A DNA stretch of 64,000 bases from positions 460,001 to 524,000 of the forward strand of contig CM035317.1 in the NCBI GenBank assembly GCA_000497125.2, written 5' to 3'. This DNA comes from Spironucleus salmonicida (taxonomy: Eukaryota > Fornicata > Diplomonadida > Hexamitidae). Numbering within the stretch: the stretch's first letter is position 1; each line of letters begins with the position of its first letter. The translations under genes and the position numbers were made by a program. The notes under the pieces were generated by a model. The model worked only from the letters and a program-made list of their open reading frames with translations. It was not told where the DNA came from and searched no databases. Positions 47,415 through 58,943 of the stretch are shown piece by piece.

Positions 47415-47846
47415 TCACTCCCCGCCTTTACCAATCAGACTCATTAACGCAGGTTCGTCTTCAAAGTACTGGCTAGGTGTATCCCAGCTTAAATCTTAAC
47501 GACACTTAGGACTCATAAAATTTCTAATTGGAGTGAAAATCGGGCCTGTTAGTTACGGCGATTGCAAAATTGTTCTATCAACAAATTTTACTTCATTCTG
47601 AATATAATTTAATTGAAGCTCTTCAAACACTATTGAATTTTCTTCAAAATTAAGAAGAGAGTCAGATATTTTGAGCAAACGATTATCTTGATCTAAAAGG
47701 CGAAAATTTCTCTTCTAAGTATTAAAAACTGGTTTAAACAATCGATTAATAGGGGCAAACTCATATGTCTTTTTACGTTGCTTAAGCTACTTTATCAAAT
47801 TCTGCTGTTGAACCTGCATGAGTTCTGGCGGTAAATTAGTAGCCAT
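47415..47846 (-). CDS. Hypothetical protein, 143 aa
   Basis: ATG (MATNLPPELMQVQQQNLIKQ) to TGA with four TAR codons as Gln. Hydrophilic, with a helical N-terminal third rich in Gln/Lys, a central FEENSIVFEELQLNY and a C-terminal SPKCRQDLSWDTPSQYFEDE before LIGKGGE. No membrane segment. Reads like a small adaptor. No family recognised. Confidence 0.6.
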
Positions 47847-49778
47847 ATAGAAAGGGTGGAAGGGATAACAGATATGTAATTATTATATTAATATCATGTT
47901 AACTTAATAATAAAAATATAAAATAAATGTTTTTATACATTAATATAATTGTATAATAATTATATTAGATTATGTATGTCAAATTTAGAAGTAGTGTAAA
48001 AATAGTTTAAAGTATAGAAATTATATTAAATCAAATAATTATTATATTATAAAATAATTATATTTAGTTAAACTAAGTTTATATATAGGAACTACGTAAT
48101 TTATAGCTAAATTCATTGTCAGAAACATCTTAACTATAAAAATTTTTATTAAAGTACATTTTATTAATAAAATATATTATATTTAAAAATTTATTGACGA
48201 AACTAATAATAATTTTTGAGATTTTATTTCGCTCCAAAAGCTAAAGTATATTAGGATTTTAATGGTAAAATAATTTATGAGTAACTTTTTTCTATAGTAT
48301 ATGATCTAATTATTTAGTATTGTCATCATAAATTCTTTTCCATCATAAAGAATATTATGCATTTTAAAAACATGATGAATTCATATAAGTATATTATTAT
48401 ATGTCAAATCGTAATTTTATAATTGGTAAAAGTTAACATCCTTGATAATACATATATTTAGAATCTATAGAAACCAAAAAATAAACAATACGTTATAATT
48501 TTTATAAAGGTATATAACTATTACAATACTATAACTAGATGTTATAATTTTTATTTATAATAGAAATATATATTTAATACTCTTTCACTTTCTACTTGCA
48601 AATGAAGAAGATCATTAAAAAGTAATCATAACTTTAACTTAAATACACTGGCCCTATAACTTTACAATCCCTTGACGTATAAGTACTATAATTTCATACC
48701 ATATGTGAAACAATGCTAGAAAATAATTCATCTGGCGAATTTTTATGTGTTCCACTAAGTTTATATGTGAGTAGTATATGAATCTGTATTATACGTTAGT
48801 GACAATTAGTGTTTAACAAATTTAATCTTATATAATATAATTTGCAAAAATAAAACTAACAAACTAAAGTAACGATTGAAAATACTTAGCATATTAGTAG
48901 AACATTAAGTTAATCATCCTCTATATTTACTAAATAATATAATTGCGTAATATTAAATTCATGAATATTTTAATTAATAGTATGATAATCTTTCTATTTT
49001 ATCAATAAGCTAAAACTGTAAAACTTTTTTAATATTATTATTATAATTCAATGTATATTATATTTATAAGTAGAAATGTTGTGTTTCTTTGTAAAATATT
49101 TTAATAAGTAAAATTTTAAACTATCAATTTTCATTTACATGGATCAATGAATTTAGTTTTATAAATTTATAATCAAAATACTTAGAAATAACTATTAAGG
49201 ATTGGTTAACATTCATTAAACTTGATTTTATTTCTAATAGTTTAAACTAAAGAACATCCTAATGAATCTTATCTAATGAGATGATTAAATTGGTATAATC
49301 TAGTAAACTTTTATCTATTTTAACATAATAATAATAATATTGTTTAATACAATATATTAATTTAAAATAAATGTAACGTATTAAAACAATCATTTTAAAA
49401 TCACTTATTAGTGACAGTATTTCTAATAATAATACACTACTTGTAATACATTTATAAGAAAATGTTAATAATAAAGTTATAAAAATATCCTAAAACAATA
49501 ATGATGCAAAGACAATCTATCAATTATTTATATATAGTTTCTTATCAATTTTTAAACTATTTATTAGTAATTTATATTATTTATATCTAAATAGATCACG
49601 CTATTGCATTATTACTATTTGTTTTTAATTATAAATCTATAGCAAAGTTTATTGGTATAAAATGTTGCTTTGTTTATATTGTTAGTGCAATTCTCTATAT
49701 TAATTTGAATCAGTTGATATATTTTACTGAGTAAAAATTAACCTGAACTTATCAAAATACTAAATAAGTTAAGTATAT
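47847..49778. other. AT-rich intergenic region
   Basis: About 1.9 kb of AT-rich DNA. The only frame I would note is 48602-48781 (ATG to TGA, 59 aa, starting MKKIIKKQSQLQLKYTGPIT with TAA as Gln), which could be a small gene or chance. Confidence 0.5.
48602..48781 (+). CDS. Possible small protein, 59 aa (uncertain)
   Basis: ATG to TGA with six TAA/TAG as Gln. It has slightly more Gly, Pro, Cys and Glu than expected for random AT-rich sequence (TGPITLQSLDVQVLQFHT, ENNSSGEFLCVPLSLYVSS). No family recognised, no neighbours within a kilobase. Confidence 0.3.
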
Positions 49779-50347
49779 GATAGAACCTCACTGGAAGTAG
49801 ACGGCCATCTCGTTGCCCATGCGCTCCATGCCGCACTTCGTGTAGAAGCCGGTGTTGTCGTCCGAGCAGTCAAGGATCACCTTGTAGCAGCCGAGCTCCT
49901 GGGCGCGCGCCACCAGCACCGACACGAGCTGCCTGCCGAAGCCGCGCCCGCGGATGGCCTGGTCTACCACAACGTCCTCGATGTGGCCCACTCTGGAGCC
50001 CCCGTGGAGCAGCTTCCTCTCGACGAGCAGAGTCGCAGCGCCCACTAGCGAGCCCTTGGCGTCCTCGATCACCTGCACCTGGTGGAAGGACGAGGTGGAC
50101 ACGTCCGCAAAGAAGGCCTCGGCGGCGGAGAGGGGTAGCTCGCCCACGGTGGAGAGCTGGGACAGCAGCGCCGCGAGCGCGTGCAGGTCCTCGAGCTGGA
50201 GGGCGCGCACGCAGTACTCAGGGGTGGAGCCGACGGCGGAGGCTGTGGGCTGGGTCTGTACGACGGACATTCTTGGGGTTCCCCTACGCCCGGTTCGCAG
50301 GAGGGCGCCCTCTACGCGTGGGCCGCCTGGTGGGTATATGGAGGTAA
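49779..50347. repeat. Left arm of a 569-bp inverted duplication (GNA1)
   Basis: Reverse complement of 52419-52987 (coordinates sum to 102766). The arm covers the whole acetyltransferase gene plus about 77 bases of 5' flank and 9 bases of 3' flank. The spacer is 2071 bp. Confidence 0.95.
49788..50270 (-). CDS. GNA1: Glucosamine-6-phosphate N-acetyltransferase (GNA1-like), left copy
   Basis: 160 aa, GNAT fold. Seen: HIEDVVVD (96-103), acetyl-CoA loop RGRGFGRQL (107-115), CYKVILDCSDDN (128-139) and FYTKCGMER (142-150) ending MAVYFQ. The order HIEDVV, RGxGxG, LDC, FYxKCG is that of GNA1, which makes N-acetylglucosamine-6-phosphate for UDP-GlcNAc, a precursor for glycans, GPI and, in diplomonads, cyst walls. 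It has an N-terminal extension of about 18 residues. Very GC-rich, with no TAR codons, in AT-rich surroundings. Confidence 0.88.
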   Translation of the reverse strand: MSVVQTQPTASAVGSTPEYCVRALQLEDLHALAALLSQLSTVGELPLSAAEAFFADVSTSSFHQVQVIEDAKGSLVGAATLLVERKLLHGGSRVGHIEDVVVDQAIRGRGFGRQLVSVLVARAQELGCYKVILDCSDDNTGFYTKCGMERMGNEMAVYFQ

Positions 50348-50817
50348 AGTAGTTCTTCTGGATAGCCCGGTCAGTCGATTATCTATATGTTAACAAGAAG
50401 AGAATATAAAATAGTACAGAAGCGGCACCTAACAAAGCATTTTACTAATCATAATATTATCAAACTAAAAACTATACAGCCACTATATTACAGAATAACT
50501 AACTGGATAAGTACCTGAACTTAATCAGAACCATGAAATTCACTCATTAATGTTCAATATTTTTAAGCAAAGTACCGTATAAACTCCTTTATCATATACT
50601 TCACGCTCAACTTAAGGTAGCACCCATACCATATTCCAACCAACCAAAACTCACCACTAAATTATATCCAATACATCTTATTTTCCCTACTATCCCATAC
50701 TCTTCTAAAAACTAATACATTCACACGCATTCACTAACTCTCAAAAAAATTCTACCACATTTTATTTCATGAAACCTATATATAAACATATAAGAATTAT
50801 ATATTTTATTTCAATTA
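50348..50817. other. Unique sequence between GNA1 left arm and the hexapeptide cluster
   Basis: About 470 bases, AT-rich, no supported gene. Confidence 0.5.
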
Positions 50818-51267
50818 ATGCCCAAGCCCGCCCCGAGCAGGTACTGCAAGGGTTGCGAGTCTTCCACCGGTTGCACGTTCTCCATAAACTGCAGGAATTC
50901 CTAGAATCTGTCGTTCTGTGTGAACTGTGTGAATTGTTCCAACCTTCAAAACTGTCACGATGTCTACGACGTCCACGATGCTGCGAACGTCTGCAGGTCG
51001 TCGGAGGTCGAGCGCTGCAATAATATCTCGGACAGCTCGCGGGGGAAGCTAGCCAAAAACGTATAATAATCAACTTCGTTTCAGGAAGTCCAGAACGTGA
51101 ACAATAGCAGCAATGTACAAAAGGCGATGAACGTGAGCCACTCGAGCAAAATACTAGAGTGTGAGGGAATGGACTCCTGCTTCAACGCGTAGCAGAGCAC
51201 CAACTGCGCATGTTACGAGAACGCCGTCGGGCGGAGCTAACTAAGCGGGGGAGTATTTGGGGAGTGA
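50818..51267 (+). CDS. Cys/Ser/Asn hexapeptide-repeat protein 1, 149 aa
   Basis: ATG (MPKPAPSRYCKGCESSTGCT) to TGA with TAR as Gln. The chain breaks into six-residue units with Cys or an aliphatic residue at a fixed place (STGCTF, SINCRN, SQNLSF, CVNCVN, CSNLQN). This periodicity suggests a parallel beta-helix or similar solenoid with a cysteine ladder. No signal peptide or membrane helix is visible. It is one of three such genes in the spacer of the GNA1 inverted duplication. I know no named family with this exact unit, so function is unknown. Confidence 0.6.
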
Positions 51268-51393
51268 GGGCGTTTATCTCTATTGTTTATAATATTACAA
51301 GTGGAAAGGACAATTTGCTGGGCTCTTGGTGTTGAGTAAGACTGATATTAGGAAGTTTACAGATGCGCTGTCAGCTCAAAACCACGAATTTCC

Positions 51394-51690
51394 TCACTAT
51401 TTTGCAATCTTTACGTCCTTCAGGTTCCGCCTGTTAGCCAGCCCATCGCATCCTTCACAGTTGGCGCAGTTGACGCAGTTTTTGCAGCGCTTACAGTTCG
51501 CACAATCAGTCATCTCGGAGCAGTCCTGCAGGTTGCAGCATCTTTCGATGCTTTCACAGTCCTCACAGTTGTTGGAGTCTTTTCCGTGGCTGACATTCTT
51601 GCAGTTTCGTAGGTTCTCGGAGGAGCTGCAGTTTTGGCAGGAAATGCACTAAGTTGAGTCGGTGCAGTTCTTGGAGTTGAAGCACTCCAT
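51394..51690 (-). CDS. Cys/Asn hexapeptide-repeat protein 2, 98 aa
   Basis: ATG (MECFNSKNCTDSTQCISCQN) to TGA. Almost the whole chain is six-residue units with Cys at two places (SCQNCS, NCEDCE, NLQDCS, EMTDCA, NCVNCA), about 20 Cys in 98 residues. Encoded opposite to its two relatives and divergent from gene 3, with 46 bases between their starts, so they may share a promoter. Metal binding or disulfide stacking are both possible. Confidence 0.6.
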
Positions 51691-51736
51691 TTATTGAATT
51701 ATTTTAATAAATATATAATAATACATAAAATAAAAA

Positions 51737-52312
51737 ATGGAAGGACAAAAAAACGGTTTAGTGGACTGCGTTAACTGTAAAAATTGCATTAACTGCTCTA
51801 ACTGTGCGGACTGCAGAGACTTGGTTGATTGCCACTTTTGTCAAAAGGTGAGTAGCTCATAACGTTGTGCTTTTGTATAGAACTCCAGGAATATACAGGA
51901 TTCATCATTTGTTTTTTCCTCTAGTACCGTTAAAAATTCCAGTAATGTTACATAGTCAAAGCAAATAGTTAATTCGTCTAATATCATCAAATCGATTAAT
52001 ATAACAAATAGCTCAAATATTGAGGACGGCAAAAATATTGCATCTTGCTCTAATGTATGCAAGGGAAAAAACTGTGACGATTCATCAAATATTTTCACAT
52101 CGTCAGTAGTGACAAACAGTTTCAATTGTTGTAGGAGCTTATAAATTTCGAATTCATAAATCGTTGTCGATTCGAAAATAATAACAGATAGCAACAATGT
52201 AGGTAAAGCGAAAAATTGTAGTAGTTGTCAATTTATTTAAAGGGAAAATAATTTGATTGGAGCTGGGAATATCCGAATCATAGAAAGTTAGTAAGTCGCA
52301 GAAAGACAGTGA
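51737..52312 (+). CDS. Cys/Ser/Asn hexapeptide-repeat protein 3, 191 aa
   Basis: ATG (MEGQKNGLVDCVNCKNCINC) to TGA with many TAR codons as Gln. The first 35 residues are Cys-rich units as in protein 2; the remainder is a longer run of units with Ser-x-Asn-Ile/Val (SSNIIK, SINITN, SSNIED, SSNIFT) in which aliphatic residues replace Cys. The swap of Cys for Ile/Val at the same phase supports a solenoid with inward-facing residues. The final 40 residues lose the period. A hairpin (AAGGTGA/TCACCTT, 52357-52375) follows the gene. Confidence 0.6.
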
Positions 52313-52418
52313 GAAATATGCACTTTTGTATTTAACAAGCTAGATAGATATCATAAAAGGTGATAAATTCACCTTATAGTGCTATTATCAACCCAAAAGC
52401 GGTGGATTACGAGTTCTC

Positions 52419-52987
52419 TTACCTCCATATACCCACCAGGCGGCCCACGCGTAGAGGGCGCCCTCCTGCGAACCGGGCGTAGGGGAACCCCAAGAATGTC
52501 CGTCGTACAGACCCAGCCCACAGCCTCCGCCGTCGGCTCCACCCCTGAGTACTGCGTGCGCGCCCTCCAGCTCGAGGACCTGCACGCGCTCGCGGCGCTG
52601 CTGTCCCAGCTCTCCACCGTGGGCGAGCTACCCCTCTCCGCCGCCGAGGCCTTCTTTGCGGACGTGTCCACCTCGTCCTTCCACCAGGTGCAGGTGATCG
52701 AGGACGCCAAGGGCTCGCTAGTGGGCGCTGCGACTCTGCTCGTCGAGAGGAAGCTGCTCCACGGGGGCTCCAGAGTGGGCCACATCGAGGACGTTGTGGT
52801 AGACCAGGCCATCCGCGGGCGCGGCTTCGGCAGGCAGCTCGTGTCGGTGCTGGTGGCGCGCGCCCAGGAGCTCGGCTGCTACAAGGTGATCCTTGACTGC
52901 TCGGACGACAACACCGGCTTCTACACGAAGTGCGGCATGGAGCGCATGGGCAACGAGATGGCCGTCTACTTCCAGTGAGGTTCTATC
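52419..52987. repeat. Right arm of the 569-bp inverted duplication (GNA1)
   Basis: Partner of 49779-50347, with no difference noticed by eye across the coding region. Confidence 0.95.
52496..52978 (+). CDS. GNA1: Glucosamine-6-phosphate N-acetyltransferase (GNA1-like), right copy
   Basis: 160 aa, same protein as the left copy with all motifs intact. The start is the ATG of MSVVQTQPTA shared by both copies; the frame is open further upstream in this copy only because of sequence outside the arm. The two copies are transcribed away from each other, outward from the hexapeptide cluster. Confidence 0.88.
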   Translation: MSVVQTQPTASAVGSTPEYCVRALQLEDLHALAALLSQLSTVGELPLSAAEAFFADVSTSSFHQVQVIEDAKGSLVGAATLLVERKLLHGGSRVGHIEDVVVDQAIRGRGFGRQLVSVLVARAQELGCYKVILDCSDDNTGFYTKCGMERMGNEMAVYFQ

Positions 52988-53421
52988 TACTTATTATAAT
53001 TTTCTATAAATATTCTGGTAGCAATTATTATTTTATCAAACTTTTTAAAACCTTATAATAACGAAAATGATACTTGTAATTTAGCCAGCTTATTATTTAT
53101 GTTAAATATGACATAAAAACTGAAACTTAAATTTCCTTTGCTACAAGAACCCTGTAAAAAACTTATAACATCGAAATACCAAAATAATAAAGTTGAATAA
53201 ACCAACAGATATACATTTAAGTATTGCATGTAAATCATAATTTTATCCTAATTCAACCCTCGACTAATAAATTTAGTTTTTATTCTTACTATATTTCCTA
53301 TAATATTAATATTATAAATTAATTAAAAAATTCCATTTTAATACATATTTTGTATATCATCAAACTTTATGTGAAATATATTGTATTATTCCACACCCAG
53401 AATATCATTTAAACCCAGAAA
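52988..53421. other. AT-rich intergenic region
   Basis: About 430 bases, no supported gene. A minus-strand frame with a hydrophobic translation here runs on antisense into GNA1 and I do not accept it. Confidence 0.5.
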
Positions 53422-54324
53422 ATGCTAGAAATGCCAACTAAATGCGACAATAATACTAAAACATGCCCAGCTATGCACGCATGCCCATCCGACGCAACTA
53501 GCTCCAATGAGAAAAACTGTGTATAGTGCAGCATCAGCGACAGCGAAGGCTGCAACGCTAGCACAGCTGCAAACGATGCTAAATGCACGGCCTTCGCTAA
53601 CGCGTGTGGAGCTTCTGTGGTTCCCCAGTGCGATGCAGAAACGCCGTGCAGAGACGGCTAGTTTTGCGAGATAAGGGCCTCTGGGAACGTCTGCATTTCC
53701 TGCCCGGCGTCATGTCTGGTATGCACCAGCTTTGCAAAGTGCACAAAGTGCGCATCCGAATACGAGATGAATACGGACTAGACGTGCACGGCAATTTGCA
53801 GCGGCAGGGATATTAGCTTCCAAACATGCGAGAATTAGGTTGTAGTTCCTTGCGGGCGCGACGGGCAAAAGACCGCCTGTGTTTGTGGTACGTCATAGAT
53901 GAACTGCCTTACGTGTATGGACGCTTTTGTGCCAGCTCCTGGAAGGTGTGCGGACAAGCTTTGCACGTGCGATGATAGGGACCTTAGTATCTGCACGGGC
54001 TGCATAAATAGCAAAAATTATACATTCAAGAATAGCAAGTGTATTCCTGGACCCGTAGATAAGTGTAAAAGTTGTCTTCCTGGCTATGCGTTGGAAAATG
54101 GTTTGTGCGAGGGCTGTGCACCAGATGCTCAAAAAATTGGAACTTACTGTTTCCTGCCTTAGGACGAAAGGAGATCTATCAATCTTTCTGGTGGTGCCGT
54201 TGCTGGAATAGTCGTTGTTGTTATAGCGATAAGCGGAGGCATCAGTGGAGGTATATTTTGGTATCTCAAAAAATCTAAAACTTATATGAAAAATGTAGAC
54301 TAGGTAGGAATTAGGTAGGAGTGA
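53422..54324 (+). CDS. Cysteine-rich membrane protein (CRMP), 300 aa
   Basis: ATG (MLEMPTKCDNNTKTCPAMHA) to TGA, with about nine TAG as Gln. CxxC modules (CISCPASCLVCTSFAKCTKC, CKSCLPGYALENGLCEGC), one membrane helix at about residues 257-282 (GGAVAGIVVVVIAISGGISG) and a short basic tail KKSKTYMKNV. No signal peptide is visible. About half the size of the array CRMPs, and divergent from them in sequence and tail. Convergent with the hexose transporter 140 bases away. Confidence 0.85.
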
Positions 54325-54464
54325 GCCTAAATCAAAATGAATATATAGTTTTTCCAGGAAATTCGTTATCATAGGTTTTTTACATTAGAAAAGGATTTAT
54401 TAGTTAAATACATATAATACTTATCTCAATTTGTTCATAAAATAAATTAAAAGTTAATGTACTA

Positions 54465-55811
54465 TCATTCGGCAGTCATAACACCAGAACCAAACCTAAC
54501 CTCGGAGCCTTTCTCGGCTTCGCTACTCGCAGCTGGTGCAGAGCCGGTAAGGATCATCTAGATTTCTTCCTGGGTCTTCCCCTTCGTTTCAGGGGTGGTA
54601 AAGAGCAATACAGCAGTTGTAAGACCCATGACGATCAAATAGGTAACGAAGGGAGACCATGCGGCAGCGTTGGTAAGAATTGGGAATAGAACAACGACAA
54701 AGATGTTAGGGATGTAGTTGAAGCTGAGCAGGATTGAGGATAGGAGGGACTTGGCTTCAACGGGGAATAGCTCGGAGGCGAAGACGAAGAAGATGGGACC
54801 GGGACCAACTTCGAATCCAATGATGAATATAACAGAAGCTGTAATGAGAAGGGCAGTATTGGGTTTTGCGAGGATATAGTTGATCATGAGAGCAACCTGT
54901 GCAGCGAAACAGACACCGACACCGCCGAAGAGGAGGATCTTGCGGCCGAGCTTCTCGATGAAGGCGAGGGCGCCGAGAGTGGCTACAAAGTTGACACCGT
55001 TGATAATGATGGAACCAAATACGGAAGACAAAGGATGGGTAGTGCCATCTGACTTCTTAAAGGTCTCCTTGAAGGTCTCAGTAGCGTAGACGATAACGGC
55101 GTTGATACCGGTGCACTGCTGGTTGAGGCCGAGCATGACAGAGAGGATGAGGACCTTGAGGTACTTCTTCTCCTTGAACAAGAGCATGGGGGAGATTTCC
55201 TTCTCCTCTCTGGGTTTGACATCAGGTACGAAGATAAGCAAAACAAAGCCCATCAGAGGCCATATCAAGGTGACAACAAAGTTAACCCACCATGCATTAT
55301 AGGTATCTTGATAAGTACGGACGGCAAGTAAGACTAAGGAGGCAACCAATATACCAAGGGTGACGTTGAATTGGAACATGACACCTAGTACACCTCTCTT
55401 GCTGGACTCAGCGTGCTCACCGACGATGATGATACTTGGCTGCTAAAATAATACGACGAAGAATCCTGCAAAAAGCCTCATAATCAACCAATAGTAGACA
55501 TTGAAAGGAATGCAAAGCAGAATATTGAAGATGACAGATCCAGCAGCACCTACCAAGCCGGTCTTCTTGTAGCCTAACCAGCTTACAATAGGAGCAAATG
55601 TAAGAGATGCGACGAGGAAACCGATCAGGGAAGCGATAGATAACCAAGGTAATAAAGTTTACACATCGGTATCAGCAGTTCCAAAATCTTTTGAAATACC
55701 AATAGCCATATAGTAAAGTTTGATGATGTCAGAGGAAAAGTTTGCAATGGTAAAACCGAGAGTCTCGGCTGTTAACGACTAAATTGCAAATAGGATTCCG
55801 AATGAAACCAT
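54465..55811 (-). CDS. MFS hexose transporter (GLUT-like)
   Basis: 448 aa, four TAR codons as Gln. Sugar-porter signatures: QQCTGINAVIVYA (from about 231), EKLGRK (286-291, the E-x-x-G-R-K loop motif), GPGPIFFVFASELFP, and PETKGKT (407-413) at the end of helix 12. About twelve hydrophobic segments. Transports glucose or a related hexose by facilitated diffusion or symport; diplomonads ferment glucose. The N-terminal loop EHAESSKRGVLG takes the place of the usual PESPR-like motif. Intermediate GC content, with mixed codon use. Confidence 0.88.
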
Positions 55812-57590
55812 TTATGTGGAAAGTTGCTTAATGTTATGAAAGATGAAACACGTTTAAATAATTAAATTAATCTATATTAATTTTTGAAATATCAATAGAT
55901 ATTAAAATAGCTTTTATATAAAATAGCATCAGTTACTGTAAGTTATAAATTTTGATTAATATGATATATATTTTATTTAAACAAACTATATAAAATGAAC
56001 CAAAATTCTACTTGCTCACAGTATTATGTATTAGAAATGTACAAATATACATTTATAGCTTGTTGAAAATTATAGTTTAAATTTATATTTTACTATAACA
56101 TTTTCATATACTAACCTTTTATGAATTGTGCCTTATTTTATACCTATGCTAATAAGAAATTTGTTTCATCGTATTGTAAATTATAATTTCTACAATGCAG
56201 TAATAGTAAAATCCACTTTTAAAACTTCGAAAATTATATCGTAAAATTCGTAAAATTAATATTAAGTTGAGAAAATTTTTATGTTTACTTTATATATGAT
56301 TTATATATAAATATACTATATTTACTAGTTCCTAAAATCTTCAAATAAACAAGTACTTCTGGGATGTTTAGGATAAATCTTACTATTGTATAATGTATTT
56401 GTTTTTAGGATACATAACTATCAAGTATTTAGTAATACTGATTTCTATAACTATCTAGTACTAACCTGAATTTTACAATAAATAAATTTTATGAAAATGG
56501 ATAATATGTAATAAAGAAACTATATAAAGTAACTGCAGTTATAATTAGATGAATTATTTAATGTAGTGGGATAATATATGCTTATTTTATTTAAAATTGA
56601 ATGTTATTAACAAACTTATACGAGTTTTAATATTAGTTATGTTTTTTATATAGTTTTTAGTATATATAATTTCTTTGCAAAATGCTTTAAATATTATTAT
56701 ATATTTATATGTGGATAAGTAATAATATTTATACTTGAAAAAATACTCATGGATACTTATATCCCATTCTTATACAAGTGATATCCTTGTTGACACAGAT
56801 ATAACTATTTATATATGTGTTATTATATTTATGATAAGTATTTCATTACTTGCAATTTGATTTGGTCTATTTTATTAATACATTAAATACTTATCATAAA
56901 GAATGTGATATTTATCATAGGGTATAGTATTAGTTAGTTATGGATATATCATACGAAAGATGAAATAGGAAAATATATAAATAATCCCAGGATTACAGAA
57001 AGCTTAGTGAAAACAGAAAAATCATTAACCTATACATGATATTCTGTAAAATCTTTAGGAGGAATATTATAAATAATAAATATGACTGAAATACACATTT
57101 ACAAAAAGGTAAACAAAAAATAGTAGATTAGTTTTTACTATTTATTAGTACCGTTTTAAAATATGGCTTTTATAAGAGGTAAAAATTAAATACTATAAAT
57201 AAAATCACTCAAAATATTTAACTATTTTAAACAAAATATTATAAAATATATTTTGGAGACATATTTTTAGTAATAAATAATATATGTAAACAAGGTAAAA
57301 TAATTGATTAATGTTAAATTCATCTAATATACATTATCATATATAAATTTTGATTACAAATTATCACTGTTTTCATTTTAATTTATCTTCAACTTATTTA
57401 TTTTATTAAAATTTACTTATAGTTCAAATTCACGATTTAAAAACAGAAACCAATTTAATGAGTTTGTGATTTATATATGTTAATATTTAATACTAATATA
57501 AATATTGATCGAAGTTATCTATCATACGATTAATATTATACACTTAATTAAATAATGCAAACGGTAAGTTTAATCTGCGCTCCACTACAA
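55812..57590. other. AT-rich intergenic region
   Basis: About 1.8 kb of AT-rich DNA between the divergent hexose transporter and ENT genes. No frame longer than a few dozen codons looks like protein. An in-frame ATG at 57555 would extend the ENT protein by 12 residues, but the ATG at 57591 is the one shared with the copy at 40973. Confidence 0.6.
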
Positions 57591-58943
57591 ATGTCTGAAA
57601 AAGAGTAAATCTCTATTGAATCTCAGGACATATCTCCCCGAGCCAAGAAGCTTGCGTGGTGGGTATTTTTGCTCTTCGGTATTACTGTTCTCCTCCCCTT
57701 CAACTGCTTTATCGTACCAGTCGACTACTGGTTCAACCAGTTCCCCTCCACCCTGCTCACTGCTATTTCCGTCACCAACAACATCTTCAACAGTATCGTA
57801 ACTTTCATCATGATGAAGTTTTCCTACACCCTCACTGTTAGATTCAAAATACTTGTTTCGCTTACTATCTGGCTGGTTGTTTTGCTCATCGTTCCGTTTG
57901 CGCAGTTGTTCTCGCACAACCAGACCACCAGGATGACGATAATTCTGATCTGCGTGGGCTTCGCGGGCTGCGCGAACGGCCTCTTCTTCCCCACCGCCAT
58001 CGGGGTCGCGGCCTCCCTGGACGTGAGCTTCATCGCCGCCTTCAATGCTGGGTCGGGAATCGCCGGTATAGTTGCCCAGGTGCTCAAGGTGATCACGAAG
58101 CCCATCATCCCCTTCAACAGCAAGGCCCCCACCTTCGACTCCGTGCTGTACTACACCACCGTGGCCTACTACATCATCGCCGCTATCTTCGTGCTCGTGA
58201 CCTACTTCGCCTACTTCTGGCTCGTCAAGAACTACGGCGCTGACAAGATCGAGTTCGACGCCGCCGACCGCCAGAAGTACTTCACGCGCGACAAGAGCGC
58301 CGCCAAGGAGGTCGCCGCCCCCGGCACCACCTTCTTCGACGCGGTCAAGAACCTGTGGATGCCCGGCGTCTCGCTCTTCCTCATCTTCTTCGTCACCCTC
58401 ACCCTGTTCCCCGCCATCACCATCCAGATCCTGTGCTACTCCATGTTCAAGACCAACGAGTCCGGCAAGTACGGCGACTGGTGGTCCATCATCATGTTCT
58501 CCTGGTTCATGGTCGGCGACTGGGTCGGCCGGCAGTTCCCCTCCTGGAAGTGGGGGCTCAGCATCTGGAACGTCAAGACGCTCTTCATCGCCGCCATCGT
58601 CAGGCTCGCCTTCATCGCGCTCTTCATCATCCAGATCGTGCCCTACTACCACTGGCCTGCCGGTACCGCTTCGCCTGCTGCATCTGGCACCTCCCCCGAC
58701 GGCCTTCCCCTCGTCCACAACGACCTGGTGGCCTGGATCGTGATGATCCTCTTCGCGGTGTCCAACGGCTGGTTCATGTGCGCCATCTTCTGCAAGTACG
58801 GCAGCATCATGAAGCCCGAGACCAACGGCACGCACGCCGCCAACTTCATGACCCTCTGCCTCAACATGGGCCTCCTCTTCGGCAGCTCGCTCGGCACCGT
58901 TGTGTCCATCATAATTGATAGTGCTAAGGCTAGCATAAAATGA
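57591..58943 (+). CDS. Equilibrative nucleoside transporter (ENT/SLC29-like), third copy
   Basis: 450 aa, full length, same ENT features as the copy at 39621. Only a few substitutions are seen (for example Lys for Arg in TVRFKILV, Gly for Ala in LICVGFAG), and the C-terminus is SIK instead of SLG. Similarity to the right-arm gene begins at the start codon and fades at the last codons; the flanks are unrelated. Codons up to about 57930 are less GC-rich than those after it. Confidence 0.88.

Noticed and set aside
53053-53238. Minus-strand hydrophobic 61-aa frame
   Set aside because: Continues antisense through GNA1 with the TGA-only code and has no convincing end; composition is that of AT-rich spacer.
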